This document shows, in pieces, positions 7,999 through 15,628 of a stretch of DNA of 64,000 bases. Both the position numbers and the translations under genes were made by a program. The notes under the pieces are model-generated. The model made no database searches. It was given only the letters and a program-made list of their open reading frames with translations, and had not been told where the DNA came from. The stretch comes from Bacteroidales bacterium (lineage in GTDB: Bacteria > Bacteroidota > Bacteroidia > Bacteroidales > UBA932). Every line of letters begins with the position of its first letter. Within the stretch, counting starts at the first letter, position 1. The DNA is taken from contig SUYR01000001.1 of the NCBI GenBank assembly GCA_015060335.1, positions 1-64,000 on the forward strand, given 5' to 3'.

Positions 7999-9897
7999 TT
8001 ATTTCTTGAAGAATCCGAGGGTGGATTTCACAGCACGCCAGCTGCTTCCGTCCTTATGGTTGATCATTCCGCCGCCGCTTACCCACATTCCGGTTGATCC
8101 GCCGCCGTCAAGATTCATTGCATGTACACAGCCGATGCTCTTCATTATAGGACCGAGTTCCTTCATATAGGCACCCTGGCTGGCATCTATACGGCCGTCA
8201 CAGATGAAGAGGACTATCTTTCCGTCTTCAGTCACGCCGACAGCAGACCTGTCAGGATGTGCCGAGTAAACGCCGGATTCATCCCAGCACTCGTAGTTTG
8301 TATAATAGTGTGTGTCATCGACCATGCTGTTGTCTGCAGCTACCTTCCCGTCATAGAGCACCATAGGACCGCAGCTGATGGCATAGTATGGAGTCCACTG
8401 ACTTGCAGTAACCGGTGATGTCGCAGTGACTTTTCCGTACGTTGCCTGTCCTACCACATTGGCCTGAGGACGGTCATAGTAGTAGAAAGTACCCTGCTGA
8501 GGGACTCCAACCCAATATGCACCGGCCTTTCCGTTCTGGTCAACACCGATGATAGGACGTGTAAGCTGGTACAGCTGACTGTTTGTAGCCCAATAGCAGC
8601 CTTCGATCTCTCCATGCCACTGTTGGGTCATCTTACCTTCTGTCATGATCACGCCGATGTTGTAGTTTCCGTATATGGCACCGTTGATCAGTACCTGGCA
8701 ACCTTCTGCCGCCTCAGCCTGTGACTGAACGGTTTTCTTCGATCCTACGGTTTCTGGATATGTCACCTTGAAATCCACTTTTGAAAGGTCTGCCACAGCA
8801 TACCATGCGTTGAAATTGCGGCCGTTCAGCTGCGATGTGGTCTTGTATATCTCGATGCCGTCTGCAAGACCCTCATATGTCTGTTTTTCCCATTTAAGCT
8901 GCGGAGTTTCCGGCTGGGCTTCAAGCTTTACAGACTGTGGCTCGCTGTAGAAATATGCATCGCCGTTCTTGACATATGCGCTCATCTGATATTCCTTGCC
9001 GTCCTGAAGATATGCGTTTGGAACAACCTGAAGAATCTCTGTCTTCGCGCTGATGGCCGGTCCTGCTACCTTGATGCCGTCCACTGTCGGAGCTCCGCTT
9101 TCGCTGAAGCATATTCCATGCTCCGGATTGCTGCCGGAAAGCTTGTCCACCTTGTAAGATACGGCGATATAGGCATACGACGATTTTACGGCTGTGACAA
9201 CAGGGATCACCGCCATGTCTATCAGGGTGATGGCGTCGCCGGAAACGACAGGGGAGTCGTTCAGTATTGTTTCTCCTGCTGCCTGTATTCCGAAGATATA
9301 TGTCTTTCCTGATGCAAGTCCTGTGTATTCGTACGATGTCTTATCCGCCTCCAGTACCTCAACCGGCTCCCCGAAAGACTCCTGTGAAGACTCACGCATG
9401 TAGATGTTGTAGCCTTTCTCATCAGATGAGTTGTCTTTCCATGTGATGGTCACGGAAGTGTTGTTCTTCTGTTTTACTGTCACTTCTGACGGAGCCGCGA
9501 CCTTCTGACCACCCTCGACATTTCCAAGTCCCTCGCGGTCAAGTATCTTATAATCATTTAGATAGATAATCTTTGTGCTAAGATTACTATTGTCCGATAC
9601 TGCCTGTACGCCGAAATCATACAAGGCTCCGGAGACAAGATCTGTAAATACATATTCAGTCGCATCCGGGCTGATCTTATTGATAGGCGGAACATGATAT
9701 GGATCGCTCTCGCCTCTGAGGTATATCCTGTATTCCTTCTCTCCCTGAGCGTTGTCTGTCCAGGTGAGTCTGACGGTCGTGAGGTCTGACTGCTCGACCT
9801 TCAGGTCGGTCGGGTCTGCCAGCGCTTCTGGAGCTGCCTGTTTTTCCTGGCAGGCAATCATTGCTGTCAGTGCGAGAATAATTGTCGGTTTCTTCAT
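7999..9897 (-). CDS. Fn3 domain lipoprotein with NAGPA-type phosphodiester glycosidase domain
   Basis: The 632-aa product has a lipobox ending at Cys16 (AMIAC). Two fibronectin-III domains follow at about 27-115 and 133-225 (VRLTWTDNAQGEKEYRIYL; VTITWKDNSSDEKGYNIYM), then a beta linker domain. A C-terminal domain from about 335 resembles the phosphodiester glycosidase family (NAGPA, PF09992): VLINGAIYGNYNIGV, YAISCGPMVL, SAVGVTEDGKIVLFICDG and HAMNLDGGGSTGMWV. In animals this family removes GlcNAc from GlcNAc-1-phospho-6-mannose; bacterial members act on glycosyl-phosphodiesters. It heads the minus-strand operon and has its own promoter, divergent from the MFS gene. This points to a phosphodiester-containing glycan as one substrate of the region, which is an inference. 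Confidence 0.8.
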   Translation of the reverse strand: MKKPTIILALTAMIACQEKQAAPEALADPTDLKVEQSDLTTVRLTWTDNAQGEKEYRIYLRGESDPYHVPPINKISPDATEYVFTDLVSGALYDFGVQAVSDNSNLSTKIIYLNDYKILDREGLGNVEGGQKVAAPSEVTVKQKNNTSVTITWKDNSSDEKGYNIYMRESSQESFGEPVEVLEADKTSYEYTGLASGKTYIFGIQAAGETILNDSPVVSGDAITLIDMAVIPVVTAVKSSYAYIAVSYKVDKLSGSNPEHGICFSESGAPTVDGIKVAGPAISAKTEILQVVPNAYLQDGKEYQMSAYVKNGDAYFYSEPQSVKLEAQPETPQLKWEKQTYEGLADGIEIYKTTSQLNGRNFNAWYAVADLSKVDFKVTYPETVGSKKTVQSQAEAAEGCQVLINGAIYGNYNIGVIMTEGKMTQQWHGEIEGCYWATNSQLYQLTRPIIGVDQNGKAGAYWVGVPQQGTFYYYDRPQANVVGQATYGKVTATSPVTASQWTPYYAISCGPMVLYDGKVAADNSMVDDTHYYTNYECWDESGVYSAHPDRSAVGVTEDGKIVLFICDGRIDASQGAYMKELGPIMKSIGCVHAMNLDGGGSTGMWVSGGGMINHKDGSSWRAVKSTLGFFKK

Positions 9898-9957
9898 ATT
9901 CTGATGATATTTTTATTTTTTCTGCTGTTATAATTAAATTTTTTTTGTTTTCGGCTG

Positions 9958-9989
9958 CAAAAATAGAAATTAATTCTTGGAAATTGCAA
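9958..9989 (-). promoter_or_regulatory. Promoter of the NAGPA-DUF4855-DUF6259 operon
   Basis: On the minus strand TATTTTTG (9958-9965) fits TAnnTTTG, and TTG (9987-9989) lies 21 bp upstream of it. It sits about 60 bp before the lipoprotein start codon. Confidence 0.6.
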
Positions 9990-10006
9990 GATTTTGCCTA
10001 CTTTTG
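9977..10006 (+). promoter_or_regulatory. Promoter of the MFS-isomerase-PMI-ROK-SusCD operon
   Basis: TTG at 9977-9979, 19-bp spacing and TACTTTTG at 9999-10006 fit the Bacteroidetes consensus. It overlaps the divergent minus-strand promoter, so the two operons probably share a control region. The leader to the ATG at 10053 contains a CACCACACTACACCACACA-type stretch of unknown role. Confidence 0.65.
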
Positions 10007-10052
10007 CACCACACTACACCACACATAATCTAAAATTCACATTTTCAACGAG

Positions 10053-11360
10053 ATGAAAGGTACACATAAGCACTACAAATGGGAAGTTCTGGCCCTCCTT
10101 TGGATGGCATACCTGCTCAATCAGGCAGACCGCCAGGTTTTCAATACCGTACTTCCTGCAATCAGGGATTCTCTCGGAATCGGAGACACAGAAGTGGGTA
10201 TGATCGCTACAGTCTTCAATCTTTGTTATGCTTTCATGGTCCCTCTCGGCGGTCTCGCAGGTGACCGTCTCAGCCGCAAGTGGGTGACAACAATCGCTAT
10301 TCTCTTCTGGAGCGTGGCCACTATGTTTACAGGACTGGCTACAGGCGTTGTGATGCTCATCCTTCTGCGAAGCGTCGCTACAGGTGGTGGTGAGGCATTC
10401 TTCGGTCCGGCGAATTACTCGCTTCTGGGACAGTACCATACGGATACACGTGCCCGTGCAATGTCTATTCATCAGACATCATATTATGTGGGTGTGATCC
10501 TCGCAGGATGGCTTGCAGGACATATCGCAGACAAGCTCGGTTGGGAGTATTCGTTCATTATCTTCGGTGCGGCTGGTGTCGTATGGGGTATCGTTATGGC
10601 GATAAGACTGAAGGACAAGAAGGAGATTGCCGGTCAAGCCGGCAATGACGAGATCACCGGCAATGGTGAAAAGATTGTCAAAGGAGGAGAGGCATGTCAT
10701 TCCCGACCTGATCGGGAATCCAAGCCTGGCATCTTCGACGGCTTCAAGACCGTATTCACCACACCGACAGCCCTCATCCTTACAATCGGTTTCAGCGGAT
10801 TCATCTTCGTGATTACAGGCTATATGACATGGGTACCTGCCTTCCTTCAGGAGGAATTCGGCCAGAGTCAGGCTGCTGCAGGTTTCAACTCAATGTTCTG
10901 GACATATCTTGCTGCATTCCTTGGCGTGCTTCTCGCAGGTACGCTCTCTGACAAGATCGCCATCCGTGACCGCAAGGTGCGTATGGTTATCCAGGGTGTG
11001 GGTCTGATTCTCGGTGCTGCATTCCTTTTCTTTGTGAACGGAGGCATGACCCTCTGGCTCATCTACCTCTGCTTTGCAGGCTGGGGCTTCTTCAGAGCAT
11101 TCTTCGATGCAAATATATATACAGTATTATATGACGTGACTCCGGCAAGACTTCATGCCTCATGTTCAAGCGCCCTTATCACCACCGGTTTTGCGGTAGG
11201 CGCCCTGGCTCCGGTGATTCTTGGAGCAATGAAGGAAAGCATGGGAAGCCTTTCGGCAACCTTCCCGGTGCTCGGAGCTGTATGGATCGTATGTGGAATC
11301 CTGATGCTTATTGTCAGCAGGACACATTATCAGAAGGATTACGATAAAATAAATAAATAG
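10053..11360 (+). CDS. MFS sugar transporter carrying an in-frame repeat-derived loop
   Basis: The 435-aa inner-membrane protein has about 12 predicted membrane segments in two halves. The N half begins HYKWEVLALLWMAYLLNQADR and has GGLAGDRLSRKWV as the MFS loop 2-3 signature; the C half carries GTLSDKIAIRDRKVRM. It resembles ACS-family hexuronate/sugar transporters and probably brings the sugar used by the next three gene products into the cytoplasm. The loop between segments 6 and 7 (about residues 191-222) is encoded by a copy of the palindromic repeat found in intergenic DNA at 24.4 and 26.0 kb. That insertion keeps the frame and adds about 32 charged, glycine-rich residues. It leads the operon, with the isomerase gene 1 bp downstream. 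Confidence 0.85.
   Translation: MKGTHKHYKWEVLALLWMAYLLNQADRQVFNTVLPAIRDSLGIGDTEVGMIATVFNLCYAFMVPLGGLAGDRLSRKWVTTIAILFWSVATMFTGLATGVVMLILLRSVATGGGEAFFGPANYSLLGQYHTDTRARAMSIHQTSYYVGVILAGWLAGHIADKLGWEYSFIIFGAAGVVWGIVMAIRLKDKKEIAGQAGNDEITGNGEKIVKGGEACHSRPDRESKPGIFDGFKTVFTTPTALILTIGFSGFIFVITGYMTWVPAFLQEEFGQSQAAAGFNSMFWTYLAAFLGVLLAGTLSDKIAIRDRKVRMVIQGVGLILGAAFLFFVNGGMTLWLIYLCFAGWGFFRAFFDANIYTVLYDVTPARLHASCSSALITTGFAVGALAPVILGAMKESMGSLSATFPVLGAVWIVCGILMLIVSRTHYQKDYDKINK
10625..10720. repeat. Palindromic repeat element inside the MFS coding sequence
   Basis: GATTGCCGGTCAAGCCGGCA plus ATGACG (10625-10650) is identical to modules at 24436 and 24611. TGTCATTCCCGACCTGATCG plus GGAATC (10695-10720) is nearly identical to the GTCATCCCCGACCTGATCGG modules at 24566 and 25986. 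Each module is itself an inverted repeat. The element lies in frame in the central cytoplasmic loop. Confidence 0.85.
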
Positions 11361-11361
11361 T

Positions 11362-12825
11362 ATGAAGGCTGAATTGAAAGCAAGGAAGCCGAAGGCAGGT
11401 CTGCTGCTTATAGCTTCTCCAAGATTCAAGAATCTGTATGGTCCTCAGCGAGGCACATACGGAGAAAGAAAAGAAAAAGCGGTCAAGGAAATCATGGGCA
11501 CCATGGACTTCCTTGACTTGGTGTATCCTGGCATTACCTATGAAAGAGAGGATGCCCAGAAGGCTATGGACCTTTTCTACAACGAGAAGGTTGATTTCAT
11601 CTATGCAGAATTCCTTTCATGGAGCGAGGATTTTGCATGGATCAGGTTCCTTCGTGACTGCCCGGACATTCCTATCATCTTCTGTAACGTGGCAAAGCCT
11701 AAGATGACATTCGAGACGACTCTTGATGAGGATGATTTCGTGGACTATCTGTGTGCAGGCACACTTGTAGGATCTCTTGAAGGCTCAGGCAGCATCAAGA
11801 GGGTGCCTCGCAAGAATGTCAAGACCATCATGGGCACTCGCGAGCAGGTGACCGAGCAGCTTAAGGTCTATGCCAATGCGGCTAAGACACGTGCTATCCT
11901 CCGCAACTCAACAGTCGGTCTGATGGCAAATATGAATGAGGCGATGTGGAGCACCTACTTTGACAATTATGACCTTTTCACCAAGATCGGTCCCGAGATC
12001 CATTATCTCCCTTACAGCGACTACGGCATCGAGCTCGACAACCTCACAGAAGAAGAGGTAAAGGAATATGCTGACGAGCTTACCGGCAAGTATAAGATGA
12101 TGAGCGATGTGGAATATGACAAGTTCCTCGGCTGCGTAAGGGCTACGCTCGGTATCAAGAAACTCGCAGAGAAGAATGATATCGACTGCTATGTGTACAA
12201 TGACATCGACCAGGCAACATTCAAGACTGCCGGCTGCCGTGCAGGTTTCTATCCTCAGTGGTTCAATGAGAATGTAAGCGTACTTGTCCCTGAAGCAGAT
12301 ATCGGAGCAGGTCTGATCACCTATATCCTCAAGCTGATGACAGGTAAGAACGTGAACTTTGTGGAGCCTTTCCATATCGAGGACGAGTTCGGCACATTCG
12401 CAGGAGGTCATGCAGGTCCAAACGACCACAACGATCCGCAGTGGCAGGATAACGTGATCATTTCCAGAGATGTTCGTTTTGTAAAGACGCACTGGAAATA
12501 TGCTGGAGCACCATTCGCATGGTATCGTTTCAGCCCGGGCATGAAGACAGTCGCCGGTCTTTATGAGGAAGACGGCAAGTACAAGCTCATCACATTCATG
12601 GCAGAGAGCCTTTCTGAAAAGGACACCCCTCAGAGCGACAAGAAGCACCTGCTGGCAACTTACAGCCACACGATCTTCAAGCCGGTTGTTCCTGTAAAGG
12701 AGCTTTGGGAGCAGGTTCTCCGAATCGGTGCGACACAGCACTATGCAATCGTTGACGGTGACTGGCGCAAGGAACTCGAAGACTTCGCTCAGATGATGGG
12801 ATTTGAATTCTATAGTATAAAGTAG
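11362..12825 (+). CDS. L-fucose/L-arabinose isomerase-like sugar isomerase
   Basis: The 487-aa cytoplasmic protein resembles the FucI/AraA fold family. It has an N-terminal Rossmann-like part (AGLLLIASPRFKNLYGPQRG), a middle part (LGIKKLAEKNDIDCYVYNDIDQ) and a C-terminal part with EDEFGTFAGGHAGPNDHND. The Asp and His residues here are candidates for the metal site that interconverts aldose and ketose. It lacks the close similarity needed to call it fucI or araA. The gene starts 1 bp after the transporter stop and precedes a phosphomannose-isomerase-like gene and a ROK kinase. Together these suggest import, isomerisation and phosphorylation of one monosaccharide. The sugar is not determined by the sequence. 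Confidence 0.75.
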   Translation: MKAELKARKPKAGLLLIASPRFKNLYGPQRGTYGERKEKAVKEIMGTMDFLDLVYPGITYEREDAQKAMDLFYNEKVDFIYAEFLSWSEDFAWIRFLRDCPDIPIIFCNVAKPKMTFETTLDEDDFVDYLCAGTLVGSLEGSGSIKRVPRKNVKTIMGTREQVTEQLKVYANAAKTRAILRNSTVGLMANMNEAMWSTYFDNYDLFTKIGPEIHYLPYSDYGIELDNLTEEEVKEYADELTGKYKMMSDVEYDKFLGCVRATLGIKKLAEKNDIDCYVYNDIDQATFKTAGCRAGFYPQWFNENVSVLVPEADIGAGLITYILKLMTGKNVNFVEPFHIEDEFGTFAGGHAGPNDHNDPQWQDNVIISRDVRFVKTHWKYAGAPFAWYRFSPGMKTVAGLYEEDGKYKLITFMAESLSEKDTPQSDKKHLLATYSHTIFKPVVPVKELWEQVLRIGATQHYAIVDGDWRKELEDFAQMMGFEFYSIK

Positions 12826-12854
12826 TGTAATAATATATAATATAAGTATCAATC

Positions 12855-14726
12855 ATGAGTTTCATGTACAATCCGTTTCCGTTTGATGATCCGAAGCCGA
12901 TCAACAGACCGAAACTTTCAGAAAAGACAGTAGATTCAGTTGTGTCTGGCGGCACACCTAACGTGGCAAAGAAATTTGTTGCAGGCCTGGCAGACAGAGT
13001 GAAGGCAGAAGGTGTCATCGTAGGTATCGACGGTTATACCACAGCCAACTGGAATCTGTTTGTAAATCTTATCGCCCGCGAGTGTGTGATCAACGGTTTC
13101 GAGTTCGAGGCAGTTGATTCTACTGCAGCAGTCCTCAAGTCAGGAAAGGAGATCGACGATATGATAGATCCGCTCCTTATCTGGGACACGGAAATCGACC
13201 CGACCCTTCTTTTCGGCAAGCTTTATCATGGCGGCTACATCGGTCTCTTCGATGAGGCGAAGATGGCAGACTTCAAGGCTGCAGTCCCTGCAAAGAAGGC
13301 CCCTGGCAAGCTCGTAGTAGTTGCTGGTTACGGCTCTATGATTCCTGAACTCCGCGATATGTATGATGTAAAATGCTGGTTTGACCTTACTCCGATGAAG
13401 ACCATGCTCCGCATCAGAGGCGGCGAGTATGCAAACCTCGGCAAGGAGCGTCCAGGCATCATCAACCGCATCATCCGTCGCTGCTACTACTGCGACTTCG
13501 AGTGCGCAGTACAGCTCAGAAAGGAGCTCTGGAAGAGCAATGTCCTTGACTATTACTTCCTTGACAACGACCCTAAGAAGCTTCAGATGATGCCTTTTGA
13601 GTCATTCTCTGCAATCTGCTCGGAGCTTGTAAAATATCCGTTCCGTGCAAAGCCTTGCTACCTTGAGGGTGTATGGGGTGGCTCATATATGAAGAAATAC
13701 CGTAATCTCCCTGCTGAGATGAAGAATGCGGCATGGGTGTTCGACTTCATTCCTATGGAGGTCAGCGTACTTGTTGAGGCCGGCAAGGAAATGCTCGACA
13801 TCAACTACTGCTCATTCGTTCACAAGGAAGGCATCAACCTCATGGGAGAGAAGGCAGTAAACAAGTATCAGGGATATTTCCCTATCCGTTTCAACTGGGA
13901 CGACAGCTACCACAGCACAGGTAACATGTCCATCCAGTGCCACTCTGACGGAAAGTACAATATCGAGCACTATAACGAGTTCGGCCGTCAGGATGAAAGC
14001 TACTATGTGGTTCTTACAGGTCAGGATGCCAAGACTTATATCGGTTTCCGTGACGATGCAGACATCCCTCAGTTCTTCAAGGAGATTGAGGATGCTGACA
14101 CAAAGAAGATCCCATGTGATTACGAGAAATATGTAAGCTACGAGCCTTCAGTACCTGGTCTTCAGGTGATGCTTCCTGCAGGTACAATCCACTCAAGCGG
14201 TAGGAACCAGGTGATCCTCGAGATCGGATCGCTTACAATCGGCTCATATACTTACAAGATGTACGACTATCTCCGTCTTGACTTCGACGGCAAGCAGCGT
14301 CCTATCCACACCAAGCTCGGCGAGGAGGTTGTGAACCAGAACAGAAGAACATCTGTCATCCATGACCCTGACAGCATAGATTATATCGTGCAGAAGCCTC
14401 GCCTTGATGCACAGGGAGAGGGCTGGAAGGAGTTCATCATCGGAGAGAACCCTCAGATGTACATCTCTCTGCGCCGTCTTGAATTCGAGAAGATGTGTGA
14501 GCAGGACACAAAGAACGAGAAGTTCCATGTCCTCACTCTCGTTGACGGAGACAAGGCAAGAGTCCGCAGCGTAGAGAATCCGGAGCGTTACTACGATATG
14601 GATTTCATGGATATCGTATGCGTTCCTGCAGACATGGGCAAGTATGTCGTTGAGAATCTTGGCAAGGAGCCTATCAGCATCCACAAGACTACTCTTCGTG
14701 AAGGATTCGAAAATGATGAAAAATAG
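12855..14726 (+). CDS. Class I phosphomannose-isomerase-like protein with degenerate kinase-like N-terminal domain
   Basis: Of 623 residues, the C-terminal part (about 250-623) resembles type I mannose-6-phosphate isomerase cupins: YLEGVWGGSYMKKYRNLP, SIQCHSDGKYNIEHYNE, LPAGTIHSSGRNQVILEIGS. The His/Glu residues in IQCHSD, HYNE and GTIHSSG are likely metal ligands. The N-terminal part (about 40-220) has the rhythm of a uridine-kinase-like P-loop domain, but its loop reads GIDGYTTANW and lacks the Gly-Lys-Ser/Thr needed for ATP binding. The normal enzyme is about 300-400 aa, so this is an enlarged form seen in Bacteroidetes. It lies 29 bp after the isomerase gene and overlaps the ROK kinase by 14 bp. 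Role: sugar or sugar-phosphate isomerase or epimerase in the same pathway. Confidence 0.7.
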   Translation: MSFMYNPFPFDDPKPINRPKLSEKTVDSVVSGGTPNVAKKFVAGLADRVKAEGVIVGIDGYTTANWNLFVNLIARECVINGFEFEAVDSTAAVLKSGKEIDDMIDPLLIWDTEIDPTLLFGKLYHGGYIGLFDEAKMADFKAAVPAKKAPGKLVVVAGYGSMIPELRDMYDVKCWFDLTPMKTMLRIRGGEYANLGKERPGIINRIIRRCYYCDFECAVQLRKELWKSNVLDYYFLDNDPKKLQMMPFESFSAICSELVKYPFRAKPCYLEGVWGGSYMKKYRNLPAEMKNAAWVFDFIPMEVSVLVEAGKEMLDINYCSFVHKEGINLMGEKAVNKYQGYFPIRFNWDDSYHSTGNMSIQCHSDGKYNIEHYNEFGRQDESYYVVLTGQDAKTYIGFRDDADIPQFFKEIEDADTKKIPCDYEKYVSYEPSVPGLQVMLPAGTIHSSGRNQVILEIGSLTIGSYTYKMYDYLRLDFDGKQRPIHTKLGEEVVNQNRRTSVIHDPDSIDYIVQKPRLDAQGEGWKEFIIGENPQMYISLRRLEFEKMCEQDTKNEKFHVLTLVDGDKARVRSVENPERYYDMDFMDIVCVPADMGKYVVENLGKEPISIHKTTLREGFENDEK

Positions 14727-15594
14727 TCGCATAGTCCTTCTTGACGTTGGCGGAACATTCGTGAAGTCATCTCTCGGCATTGCCGGCAAAGGCGCGCTCG
14801 AGGGTACCTTCATGAGTACCCCTATATCGTCGGACGGATCGGCGGAAGAGATAACAGAAGCATTCCGCGAGGCCGTATCAGGCCAGATGTTGCAGGCGGA
14901 GAAATCAGGATACGTGATTGATGCCGTATGTGCTGCAATCCCCGGACCTTTCAATTATAAGGAGGGTATCTTCCTTATGAAGCATAAGTTCGCAGCAGTT
15001 TACGGAGTATCATTCCGCGAGATTCTCGGCGATGTGATATCCGCAGATACAGCATTGGCCTTCGCTCATGATGTCAATGGAGCGCTTCTGGGAGCAGTTA
15101 CTGCAGACCCTTCTCTCAGGGAAGGAGTTGTGGCGATGTGTACTCTCGGCACAGGACTGGGATTCGCATATGCGGTCGATGGTCAGGTCCAGGAGTCAGA
15201 GCTCGGATCTCCGGCAAGAAACATATGGAATCAGCCCTATGGTGACAGCATTCTTGAAGACTATGCTTCGAGAAGAGCCATCCTCCGTTTCTATAAGGAA
15301 AGGGGAGGAGTTCTTGCTGAGGGAGAAGATGTAAAGGAGATTTCTTTGCGCGCAAGAGCGGGAGAAGAGGCAGCAGCCGAGGCTTTCCGCGAGGCCGGAA
15401 GACATCTTGCTGCAGGAGCCGCCGAAACTGTCAGGGACTTGAATATCAGGTTTATGATGTTTGGAGGTCAGATCTCGCGCTCTTTCGACCTTATGGAAGA
15501 AGAAGTCCGTAAGGGCCTTCCGGAGAGTGTTGAGGTCTGTGTATCTCCTGATATTCAGGGAATGGTACTTATCGGTGCTTCATCTCTTGTATAA
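14713..15594 (+). CDS. ROK family sugar kinase
   Basis: The chosen start (ATGATGAAAAAT at 14713) overlaps the upstream gene by 14 bp and places the phosphate-binding motif VLLDVGGTFVKSS at the N terminus; a longer in-frame start at 14644 would add 23 unlike residues. The product has 293 aa. DVNGALLGAV and the second nucleotide motif LGTGLGFAYAVDGQ are visible. The classical ROK zinc motif CxCGxxGC is missing; its place holds SPARNIWNQPYGDSILEDYAS. That loss is common among ROK kinases outside the regulator branch. It probably phosphorylates the sugar released by the isomerases. It is the last catabolic gene before the SusC gene, 34 bp upstream. Confidence 0.8.
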   Translation: MMKNSRIVLLDVGGTFVKSSLGIAGKGALEGTFMSTPISSDGSAEEITEAFREAVSGQMLQAEKSGYVIDAVCAAIPGPFNYKEGIFLMKHKFAAVYGVSFREILGDVISADTALAFAHDVNGALLGAVTADPSLREGVVAMCTLGTGLGFAYAVDGQVQESELGSPARNIWNQPYGDSILEDYASRRAILRFYKERGGVLAEGEDVKEISLRARAGEEAAAEAFREAGRHLAAGAAETVRDLNIRFMMFGGQISRSFDLMEEEVRKGLPESVEVCVSPDIQGMVLIGASSLV

Positions 15595-15628
15595 ATCAGA
15601 ATACTTTATATAACTAATTAACCTTATT

